IMG/VR virus record: IMGVR_UViG_3300011114_000936 | Coordinates: 1-30,688 of that record | Source: a virus | Strand: one strand, 5' to 3' | DNA: 30,688 nt | Shown: positions 24,098-30,688 of the stretch, piece after piece | Layout of the letters: every line of letters begins with the position of its first letter | Numbering within the stretch: the stretch's first letter is position 1 | Program-made: the position numbers and the translations under genes | Notes under the pieces: model-generated | What the model was told of the DNA's origin: nothing | The model's database searches: none | The model's input: the letters and a program-made list of their open reading frames with translations, nothing else

Positions 24098-26241
24098 ACG
24101 GTTCGACGCAGCAAGTCCGCAAGCCGGGCGGTGTCACGGAGCAGCTGCCCCAGCCGATCGACGGCGCCAGCGAAATCGTGAACTACACGGTCGACAAGAC
24201 GACCAAGTGCTGGTCGACGCGCATCGGCTACGAGAAGTACAGGCCCAGGCCCGAGATCTTCTGGCAGCCCTTCAACTCTACGAAGCGCATTGACAGCCTC
24301 TTTGTGTTCAACCAGCTCGCCAACGGCGCCCGCTACCACATCCTCTTCGAGTCCAACGGGAACCTCTACCTCTTCTACGAGGCCATCGGGTCCACCCCGG
24401 TCCTGCGCGTGCTGGCGTCGGGCCGAAACATCTCTACTCCGACCGAGGCCTGCTCCCAGTACACGATCGTTGGGGACGCCGTGCTCGTCACCAACGGGCA
24501 CCAAGCACCCATTCTCGTGAGGCCTTGGCCCCTGGGCGACAGCACGGCCTCCGGTCAAGCCATCGAGCGTTGCGTGCGGGATCTGGGATGGACCGGCTTG
24601 CCGACCTCTCCAGACCTGCTGACCGTCGTCGCCTCCACCGGCGTGACCACCACGGCGCATCGCTGTGGTGGTGACTCGCTCGCGCTGTGGTGGCCAAGCA
24701 ACCCCTTCAGCATGGCCACTGGCTTCGGGAGCCTGGGTGGCATCGGCTTCAGCCAGCCCGACGCAGACGGCAACAACACCTCTGAGTTCCAGTACAAGGT
24801 GAGCTTCATCAGCGACACTGGAAGCGAGAGCCCCCTGAGTCCCCCCGCCGGGATCAGCTGGCAGAACGAGGGAACGGTCGGCTACCGCTACGCGGTCGGC
24901 ATGCGCGTCCCTACTGGGCCAAAAGGCACGGTCGCACGCCGGATCTACCGCACGAACAACTACGGCAAAGGCCTCGCCACCACCGACGACTACACCAGCT
25001 ACTTCGCCTTCGACATCCGAAACAGCGTTGAGGACCTGGCCTACGACGCCTACCGCCCGGCCAGCCTGGGCGCCATCGCGCCATCGGTTGAGGACAGCAT
25101 CCCTCTTCCCTGCCCCGAGGCCAGGTTCGGAGCGATGTTCGCAGACTGTCTATGGTTGGACGGTGGATTCAACGATGCGTACACGCTCTACTACTCTGCG
25201 GCTGGGCGCCCTGACCAGTTCGCAGCGTCTTCCTACATCCATCTGAGCGGGGACAACGGCGGCATCACGGCGCTGTTTGCCTGGTACAACGTGCTGCTTG
25301 TGTTCCGTGAGCGCGGCATCGACGTGGTTCGCGGCAACGCCAACGCTGGCTTCACGGTCACCACCCTGAGCACCCAAGTCAGCTGCAAGAGCCCGAACAC
25401 CATCGACACCGTGCCAGACGTCGGCGTGGTGTTTCTCGCGGTCGACGGGATCTACGCGCTCAGCGGCGGATTCGAGGGTGGGGCGGTCGCCCGGCTGGTG
25501 AAGCTCACGGAGTCCTTGGAGAGCACCATGACCCGGGCCACCCAGGACACCCTCGCCCGGGCAGTTGGGCGGTACAGCGCGCTGACCAACGAATACCACT
25601 GCTACTTCGCCGCAGATGGGCAGGATAGACCGAGCATTGGGGTTGTCTGGCACGTCGACAAGAAGGGCTGGAGCTTGCGGACGGGGTTCCCGGTCGGGGC
25701 CCTGGACAAGCTCCCGACTGAGGAGCTGCTGTTCGGGCACCACACGGGGACCGAGACCTCGAACACCGCAGAGGCAGGCCTCTTCGTCATCAGCTCGAAG
25801 CGCAACATGGGCGGCGTGCAGAGCGGCGAGTTCTATGTCACCAACCCACCACCGACCTCGAAGTGGAAGTCTCCGTGGCTGGACTTCGGAGATGCCCAGG
25901 TTCAGAAGCAGCCCCAGTACGTGACGCTGTGGGTGATGACTACGGGTAGTGTCAGCCTGACGCTGACACACTACAAGGACTTTGGCCGGACTGGGGTGAC
26001 CGAGACGAGCTACCTGGCCCAGCCCCCTGACGCCGCGCTCCTGCCGGTCTACGACACGGCGATCATCGGAACGGACGTGTGGGAGACCTCTCGCCTGGTT
26101 CCCATCCGCATCGCCGTCGCCTCGCAGAGCTGCGCCTGGTTTGCCTTTGAGTTCAGCACCACCAACGACTTGATCTTCGTCGGCTGGGAGGTCGAGTTCG
26201 TCACCCGTGGCACCCGCGTCATCGCCGGGAAGAAGGTCTGA
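24094..26241 (+). CDS. Tail nozzle (gp12-like tubular protein B), 715 aa
   Basis: Beta-propeller-like tail tip of short-tailed phages; T7 gp12 is 794 aa. The N-terminus has the usual Gly-Gly-Val..Gln (residues 12-20), and the body shows repeated strand patterns such as Leu-Phe-Val-Phe-Asn-Gln and Leu-Leu-Val-Phe-Arg-Glu-Arg-Gly (the latter near 405-415). Residues about 215-330 look like an inserted Ig/FN3-like domain (Thr-Gly-Ser-Glu-Ser-Pro-Leu-Ser-Pro, then Ala-Arg-Arg-Ile-Tyr-Arg-Thr), parallel to the insert in the adaptor next door. The position after the adaptor and before fibre-like genes supports the call. Confidence 0.85.
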   Translation: MNGSTQQVRKPGGVTEQLPQPIDGASEIVNYTVDKTTKCWSTRIGYEKYRPRPEIFWQPFNSTKRIDSLFVFNQLANGARYHILFESNGNLYLFYEAIGSTPVLRVLASGRNISTPTEACSQYTIVGDAVLVTNGHQAPILVRPWPLGDSTASGQAIERCVRDLGWTGLPTSPDLLTVVASTGVTTTAHRCGGDSLALWWPSNPFSMATGFGSLGGIGFSQPDADGNNTSEFQYKVSFISDTGSESPLSPPAGISWQNEGTVGYRYAVGMRVPTGPKGTVARRIYRTNNYGKGLATTDDYTSYFAFDIRNSVEDLAYDAYRPASLGAIAPSVEDSIPLPCPEARFGAMFADCLWLDGGFNDAYTLYYSAAGRPDQFAASSYIHLSGDNGGITALFAWYNVLLVFRERGIDVVRGNANAGFTVTTLSTQVSCKSPNTIDTVPDVGVVFLAVDGIYALSGGFEGGAVARLVKLTESLESTMTRATQDTLARAVGRYSALTNEYHCYFAADGQDRPSIGVVWHVDKKGWSLRTGFPVGALDKLPTEELLFGHHTGTETSNTAEAGLFVISSKRNMGGVQSGEFYVTNPPPTSKWKSPWLDFGDAQVQKQPQYVTLWVMTTGSVSLTLTHYKDFGRTGVTETSYLAQPPDAALLPVYDTAIIGTDVWETSRLVPIRIAVASQSCAWFAFEFSTTNDLIFVGWEVEFVTRGTRVIAGKKV

Positions 26242-26242
26242 C

Positions 26243-26923
26243 ATGAGCAAGAAGTGGGTGCAGTTTCAGCCTCGCTCGAACCAGCTCGTCGAGGCCGACC
26301 AGATCAACAGCGAGATGCAAGCGCACCGCAGCAGCATCACGTCGCTGGACCGCACGCAGATGCCGGACCTGAGCGCCACGACGGTGAACCTCATGCCCGC
26401 GGCGCTGCACAAGTGCTGGATAATCCCTCAGATCAATCCGAGCGGAGCCAGACCTGGAGAGCAGGTCAACTACAACGACGCCACGACGAACCAGGACCAA
26501 TGGCGCTGCGCTACCTACGTCCAGTACAACGGTGGCTGGGAAGTGCTCTATACGGCGACGCTGACCGGGCATCGAGGGGGCAGCATCTACGTTGAGTGGG
26601 CCGGCAGCGGGATGTGCCTTGGCATCGCGCACATGACCGACTCTGCGACAGCGAACATCACGCACCAGGAAAAGTTCCTGAGCTTGCGCATCCGCTGCGG
26701 TGGGCAGGTTGTCGCTGAGCGCTTTGGCGTTGGCAGCTCGATCGAGACCTTCCGCATCGGCGGGAGCATCTTGCTCTCGGCTGGCAATCCCGAGCTTAGC
26801 TTGGAGTGGAAGGGATCGGCGCCTGGGCAAAGCGACCCGACCATCGACACCACCACGAACAAGAACATCAGCCAGTACCACCTCTTCAACAGCTCGGTCT
26901 TCGCGATCGGGAGGTTCCGATGA
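26243..26923 (+). CDS. Putative tail fibre/spike-associated protein 1, 226 aa
   Basis: The ATG at 26243 lies one base after the nozzle stop, with AAGG upstream. The N-terminus carries Leu-Val-Glu-Ala-Asp-Gln-Ile-Asn (residues about 15-22), a variant of a motif also at the start of the next two proteins. A helical stretch follows, then a beta-rich C-terminal domain (about 90-226) ending in a basic Gly-Arg-Phe-Arg. It is probably a virion surface protein attached to the nozzle. The receptor-binding role is inferred from order and layout. Confidence 0.65.
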   Translation: MSKKWVQFQPRSNQLVEADQINSEMQAHRSSITSLDRTQMPDLSATTVNLMPAALHKCWIIPQINPSGARPGEQVNYNDATTNQDQWRCATYVQYNGGWEVLYTATLTGHRGGSIYVEWAGSGMCLGIAHMTDSATANITHQEKFLSLRIRCGGQVVAERFGVGSSIETFRIGGSILLSAGNPELSLEWKGSAPGQSDPTIDTTTNKNISQYHLFNSSVFAIGRFR

Positions 26924-27822
26924 GCCGCATCAGCAGGGCGCGCGTCGAGCCGGGCGACCTTGTCTCCGCCACGGATCTGAACAACCGCTACGCCGACTTC
27001 ACGCAGCCTGGAGCCATCAACCAGTACAACGCGCGGGATCACGCCTTCGACCTTCCGCAGATGGCGGACAGCGGTTTGATCCTGCTCAACAGCGTTGACG
27101 GGGACATTGGCACCGGCGACCTCTACCACTCTGCGCCGAACACGGTGCCCAGCACGACCGTCGCCCCGGCCACGCCGACCCTCATCACGGGCGCTGTGGG
27201 AAACGTGGTGGTCACGAGCGCGGGCGGCTGGGCGACCACCACCGGCGACATCATCAGGGTCTACTTCAACCTTCAGGCCCGCTCGCTCTACACCGGCTCG
27301 CCCATGTACGCGGCGGGTCCGCCTGCCGCGCTCGGGCTCTACAACGTGCTGGGCGGCGCGGGCAACATCGCTGACGGCAACCACGTCTGGTTGCTCCAGC
27401 TCGAATGGGACATCACGAGCGCTGCGCTGGCCAACTTCGTCCCTGTCTCCGGGCAGTCCCAGGCGCAAGGCATCTTCACCGGCGGCCTCTATGGCATGAA
27501 GCTCAGCGATCTCGCTGGGACCTGCTGCATCCCGGCCTGGCACAGCTCGGCGGATGAATGGGTGAATAGCACCCTCGCGGCTGGCGCTACGAAGCGGTAC
27601 ACGCGCAAGCTGTGGTGGCAGGGTGCTTCTGGCACCTGGCATTTCCAAAGCACTGGCCAGAAGATCTACGGCTTCCGCCTCCGGGCGCACGGCCTCTACC
27701 ACCCCTACCAAAATGCCGGTGGTGACAACGGCTTCGTGTTGGACGTGGCGGTTGGCGGCGTCACCCAGTACCTGGAATACGACGGCGGCCACATCGTGGC
27801 CATGCACATGCGGGAGCAGTGA
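26920..27822 (+). CDS. Putative tail fibre/spike-associated protein 2, 300 aa
   Basis: The ATG at 26920 overlaps the previous stop (ATGA), with GGGAGG just upstream; the longer in-frame ATG at 26806 would overlap the neighbour by 118 bases and is rejected. The N-terminus has Leu-Val-Ser-Ala-Thr-Asp-Leu-Asn-Asn (13-21), matching the motif in the flanking genes. The rest is strand-rich, with Gly/Thr/Ala turns and a Trp-rich C-terminal part. Such N-terminal anchors with variable beta domains are typical of fibre or spike proteins. Confidence 0.65.
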   Translation: MSRISRARVEPGDLVSATDLNNRYADFTQPGAINQYNARDHAFDLPQMADSGLILLNSVDGDIGTGDLYHSAPNTVPSTTVAPATPTLITGAVGNVVVTSAGGWATTTGDIIRVYFNLQARSLYTGSPMYAAGPPAALGLYNVLGGAGNIADGNHVWLLQLEWDITSAALANFVPVSGQSQAQGIFTGGLYGMKLSDLAGTCCIPAWHSSADEWVNSTLAAGATKRYTRKLWWQGASGTWHFQSTGQKIYGFRLRAHGLYHPYQNAGGDNGFVLDVAVGGVTQYLEYDGGHIVAMHMREQ

Positions 27823-28532
27823 TGGCGTACACTCCACCGGTCACGTTTACCAATGGTACGATCCTTGTCGCTGGCGATCTCCAGAACAACGACAATGCGC
27901 TCCGCGTCTACCTCCATGAGGACATCACCTCGGCTGACTTGCAGCAGAGCCAGTGGATCAACACGCAGCACATTCAGCCTCCTTCGTACAGCCCCATCGC
28001 CGGGGTTCAGCACGGCGTGACCGGGCATCAGGGAGGACAGTGGGCCGGAGGCACCACCGCCGCCTTCACCTTCGCCACGAGCTACCTGACCGGCGGCGCT
28101 CGCACCGTGAGCCATGCCAAGTGGGAGGTCATCCCTGGCACGTCGATGAAGTTCGACATCCGCAAGCCCGGTGTCGCTTTCTTCCATTGGTGGATCGAGG
28201 CGCTGAATGGGCCGGACGAGGTCCCCAACACGGTCGTCAGCAACGACGCCAAGCGCTGCGTGGTTCTCCCCTACCACACGGCTCACAACAACCCGGCGAA
28301 CCTGGACTTTACCTACGCCCAGGAGATGCAGAACAGCCAGGAAGGCTTTGACGCCTCCATTGGCGGCGTGGTGAAGCCCTACAACATCACCGGCTACGGG
28401 CAGCGGCAGGGCACCTTTCGGCATGGAACCAGCACGGGCACGGAGCTTGTCCTGGGGCTATGCCAATGGAGCCAGATCGACCGCACCCTGATCTTCAACT
28501 GGGGCATCAACGTCGAGATCTTCTACTTCTGA
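27822..28532 (+). CDS. Putative tail fibre/spike-associated protein 3, 236 aa
   Basis: The ATG at 27822 overlaps the previous stop (TGATG), with GGGAG upstream; an in-frame GTG at 27819 is too close to that site. The N-terminus reads Phe-Thr-Asn-Gly-Thr-Ile-Leu-Val-Ala-Gly-Asp-Leu-Gln-Asn (9-22), the clearest form of the shared motif. The C-terminal domain is beta-rich with several aromatics and ends Phe-Tyr-Phe, a common end for trimeric virion proteins. It is the third of a tandem set, and is followed by the ejectosome genes. Confidence 0.65.
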   Translation: MAYTPPVTFTNGTILVAGDLQNNDNALRVYLHEDITSADLQQSQWINTQHIQPPSYSPIAGVQHGVTGHQGGQWAGGTTAAFTFATSYLTGGARTVSHAKWEVIPGTSMKFDIRKPGVAFFHWWIEALNGPDEVPNTVVSNDAKRCVVLPYHTAHNNPANLDFTYAQEMQNSQEGFDASIGGVVKPYNITGYGQRQGTFRHGTSTGTELVLGLCQWSQIDRTLIFNWGINVEIFYF

Positions 28533-28539
28533 GGTGATC

Positions 28540-29184
28540 ATGGACCCGTACACCGCGATGGCCGTCGCGCAGTTGGGCGCCCAAACGATCGGCAGCGTTG
28601 GCCAAGGCGTCAGCCGGGCTGCTACTGCGCGGCAGTTCTACACGAAAGACGACGAAGCTCGCCGTAAGTTTCTCGAAGAGCAGCAGAAGGCCGGCAAGCT
28701 GGGGCTGACCCAGGCCGAGCAGTCCGCCATCGAGCAGCAGTTCGGCATCCAGCGCGGCGGCGCGACCCGGGCCGCTCAGGCGCAGGGGCTTCAGCAGGCC
28801 GCCATCATGGGCGGGCAGGGCTCGCTCTCTGGCCGGGACCTGTTCCTTCAGCAGCTCGCGCAGGAAGAGGCTGATCAGCGGCTCCGCAGCGCGCAGGCCG
28901 CCACCACGGCCCAGGCCGACCTCGCCGCCGCCGCGAAGCAGAACCAGGAGCTGAAGGATCTGGCCGCCGCCGAAGCGAAGATGAAGGCCGAACGCCGTGC
29001 GGGCATCATCCAGGCGCTGACGGGCGGTGCTACTGTGGCCGCGGGCGCAGCGGCCCCCGCTTTGGAGCGTCGCGTGCAGAAGCGGCAGATGACCCAGCAA
29101 GAGGAGTATGCTCAGCGCATGCTCGACTACGGCTACACGCCTGAAGAGACCGCTCGCCTGAACTACGCCTACGGCTGGAAGTGA
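28540..29184 (+). CDS. Internal virion protein (gp14-like), 214 aa
   Basis: The ATG at 28540 follows GAGG (28531-28534); an in-frame GTG at 28534 overlaps the site. The N-terminus is mildly hydrophobic and Gly/Ala-rich (Ala-Gln-Leu-Gly-Ala-Gln-Thr-Ile-Gly-Ser), followed by a long Ala/Gln/Glu helix (about 45-160) and a Gly/Ala segment (about 165-180) that could insert in a membrane. The size and position as first of three genes (214, 712, 2338 aa) parallel T7 gp14 (196 aa), gp15 and gp16. In T7, gp14 forms the outer-membrane pore of the ejection channel. The role is assigned by analogy. Confidence 0.65.
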   Translation: MDPYTAMAVAQLGAQTIGSVGQGVSRAATARQFYTKDDEARRKFLEEQQKAGKLGLTQAEQSAIEQQFGIQRGGATRAAQAQGLQQAAIMGGQGSLSGRDLFLQQLAQEEADQRLRSAQAATTAQADLAAAAKQNQELKDLAAAEAKMKAERRAGIIQALTGGATVAAGAAAPALERRVQKRQMTQQEEYAQRMLDYGYTPEETARLNYAYGWK

Positions 29185-29190
29185 GGACAC

Positions 29191-30688
29191 ATGGCTCAGC
29201 CCGCTTCTCCCATCACTGCTTTCGACCCGATCAACCCGGTTGACCAGCCCCTCCTCGCCGCCCCCGCCGACCCGCTCGGCAAGATCATCTTCTGGCGCTA
29301 CTTCCCCTACGACCAGACCAGGGTGAACTGGGAGCGGGCCAAGGAGCAGGCGGCGGCCAACCCCTACGCCGTTCAGCTGGAGCTTCTGCGGCAGGAGGTC
29401 AGCGCTCGTCGCGCCTCTCTCGACGCCTACCTGAAGGCGATTCAGGCCGAGCAGACGCCGCTGGAGCGCAAGCTCGCGGAGGCCGAAGCCGCGAAGAGCA
29501 AGCGCGGTGGCGGTGGAGGAGGTGGGGGAGGCCTGTCGGAGAAGGACAAGCTCGAAGGTTGGGACAAGGTCTCGCGTGGCGAGGAGACTCAGACCCGTGC
29601 GACGCAGGAACTTCGTGCAGCTGAGCGGCAAAAGGCTGAGAAGATCGGGCGTCCTGATCCGGCTGTGCTCGCGCCGAACACGCAGATGGCACAGGTAGTC
29701 AAGCAGGGCAAAGCTGCCAATTTGACCCCCGAACAGATCAATCAGCAGCTGAACGCCTTTCAAGCAGATCCTACTGGACCCGTCGCCAAGGCTGCACAAA
29801 GTAGCGATCCGCTGGTTCGCGCGTCCAACGCCGTGAACCTTGAACAGCAGCTGACTGCTGTTGGAATCGCGCCCGCCGAGGCAAAGACTCGGGCGGCTGA
29901 GGTTTACAAGGTGTCTCCTGACCTTGTCGATGCGAAAGGTCTGGAGCTTGCGCGTGGACAGATGCTGGCTGGTGCCGAAGGCATCACGGTCGAGCCGTCC
30001 ACCGGTCGCGCTGAGATGCGGGCCATCCTTCAGAAGCCGAGCGGTCGCGGTGGTGCCCGCGCCCTGACGCCCCAGGAAGAGGCTGATCTGAGGGCCAAGT
30101 CTCTGGACCCGATGGAACAGCTGGCTGTGCAGCGCTACATCGAGGCCCTGGGCGATGACTACCAGGCCACGGCCGCTGACATTGGCGCTGGAAAGCCGTT
30201 CAAGGACCAGGCCGCGATGGACGCTGGCAGGGCCGCCTATGAGAAGGCGGCCAACCTGGGCGCCTATACCCGGGCGCAGGCCCCCTACTTCAGCCCCGAG
30301 TTCCTGAAGCAGGGCCGTGAGTTGATGGCGTTGGAGAAGGCCAAGTCCACCGTTGGAGAGGCCTATGGCCAGCGAGCGGGCCGCAGTCCGCTCGAAGTGC
30401 AGCAAGAGCAGGCCCGCCTCTTCCTCGAACAGCAGCGCATCCTGCGTGGTGAACCCGCGGCCATTCCCCGTCCCAGCGATGAGGTCGGCGGGAAGTGGTG
30501 GGATGAGACCAAGGCGAAGCGTCCCTGGCTGCTCGATAGCATGGCTCGTGCCAACCAGATTCTGCGTGAGGAGGGCGACGGCGTCCTCGAAGGTGGAATG
30601 AGCGAAGCCCGCCGCCGCCGCCTGACCGGCGAGGCCAAGGCTCAGCGTCAGCTTGATCGCGCGCAGCGGCTGACCGAACAGTCTGTGC
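29191..30688 (+). CDS. Internal virion (ejectosome) protein, N-terminal part; continues at the window start
   Basis: The ATG at 29191 lies six bases after the previous stop, with GTGAGGA upstream. The frame is open to the window end and continues at base 3 after circular closure, giving about 712 aa. The N-terminus is Pro/Ala-rich, then a helical region (about 55-103) and a run of nine Gly (106-114), a flexible hinge, before a charged Gln/Glu/Ala body. From residue ~262 onward it matches the copy at the window start, with three residue differences. Its place between gp14-like and gp16-like genes suggests a gp15-like ejection-channel protein. Confidence 0.75.
   Translation, partial: MAQPASPITAFDPINPVDQPLLAAPADPLGKIIFWRYFPYDQTRVNWERAKEQAAANPYAVQLELLRQEVSARRASLDAYLKAIQAEQTPLERKLAEAEAAKSKRGGGGGGGGGLSEKDKLEGWDKVSRGEETQTRATQELRAAERQKAEKIGRPDPAVLAPNTQMAQVVKQGKAANLTPEQINQQLNAFQADPTGPVAKAAQSSDPLVRASNAVNLEQQLTAVGIAPAEAKTRAAEVYKVSPDLVDAKGLELARGQMLAGAEGITVEPSTGRAEMRAILQKPSGRGGARALTPQEEADLRAKSLDPMEQLAVQRYIEALGDDYQATAADIGAGKPFKDQAAMDAGRAAYEKAANLGAYTRAQAPYFSPEFLKQGRELMALEKAKSTVGEAYGQRAGRSPLEVQQEQARLFLEQQRILRGEPAAIPRPSDEVGGKWWDETKAKRPWLLDSMARANQILREEGDGVLEGGMSEARRRRLTGEAKAQRQLDRAQRLTEQSV
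29975..30688. repeat. Terminal overlap, right copy (circular closure)
   Basis: Partner of bases 1-714: same length, no indels, 25 substitutions confined to the central ~530 bases. Most are third-codon changes. This copy carries Ala where the left copy has Glu, Ser and Pro. It marks the join of a circular assembly made from at least two co-existing variants. Confidence 0.9.

Noticed and set aside
29975-30688. Packaging-type direct terminal repeat
   Set aside because: The copies differ at 25 sites and cut a gene in two; a true terminal repeat would be identical in one molecule.

Overview
The window looks like the complete genome of a small, GC-rich, podovirus-type tailed phage (Caudoviricetes), opened at an arbitrary point inside a gene. 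Bases 1-714 and 29975-30688 align without gaps. I counted 25 substitutions between them, 22 of them synonymous, so the molecule closes into a circle of about 29,974 bp. The mismatching ends suggest an assembly from a mixed (environmental) population, not a clonal isolate. There is no integrase, tRNA, CRISPR array, insertion sequence, RNA polymerase or recognisable family A/B DNA polymerase. The host cannot be named from sequence alone.

Layout. A roughly 450-bp control region (14663-15110) separates two divergent transcription units. To the left, a minus-strand early/replication unit runs from 14647 down to 11191. It encodes two small, possibly paralogous proteins, a ribbon-helix-helix-like DNA-binding protein, a 765-aa primase-helicase (archaeo-eukaryotic primase motifs plus an SF3/VirE-type ATPase) and a 104-aa unknown. 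To the right, one long plus-strand unit starts at 15111. It encodes a DEDDh exonuclease, an NrdR-like zinc ribbon, a putative small terminase, the large terminase, the portal, an FmdB-like zinc ribbon, an unknown, scaffold, major capsid, a putative decoration protein, tail adaptor, tail nozzle and three fibre-like proteins. It ends with a T7-like series of three internal virion (ejectosome) proteins of 214, 712 and 2338 aa. The 712-aa gene is the one cut by the window ends. After the 2338-aa gene come small beta-rich virion-like proteins, a one-TM candidate holin and two tiny basic proteins. The two units converge on a strong bidirectional terminator at 11142-11186.

The genes describe a virulent-type particle: terminase and portal fill an HK97-fold head, adaptor and nozzle form a short tail, and a very large ejection complex delivers DNA. 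The most interesting features are: (i) a replication module whose only obvious enzyme is a PrimPol-like primase-helicase; (ii) a 2338-aa ejection protein taking about 23% of the genome; (iii) a compact structured-RNA candidate at 10943-11141 with a possible pseudoknot; (iv) a control region with palindromic operators next to both promoters and repeated G-runs that could be an origin; and (v) the absence of any recognisable endolysin.
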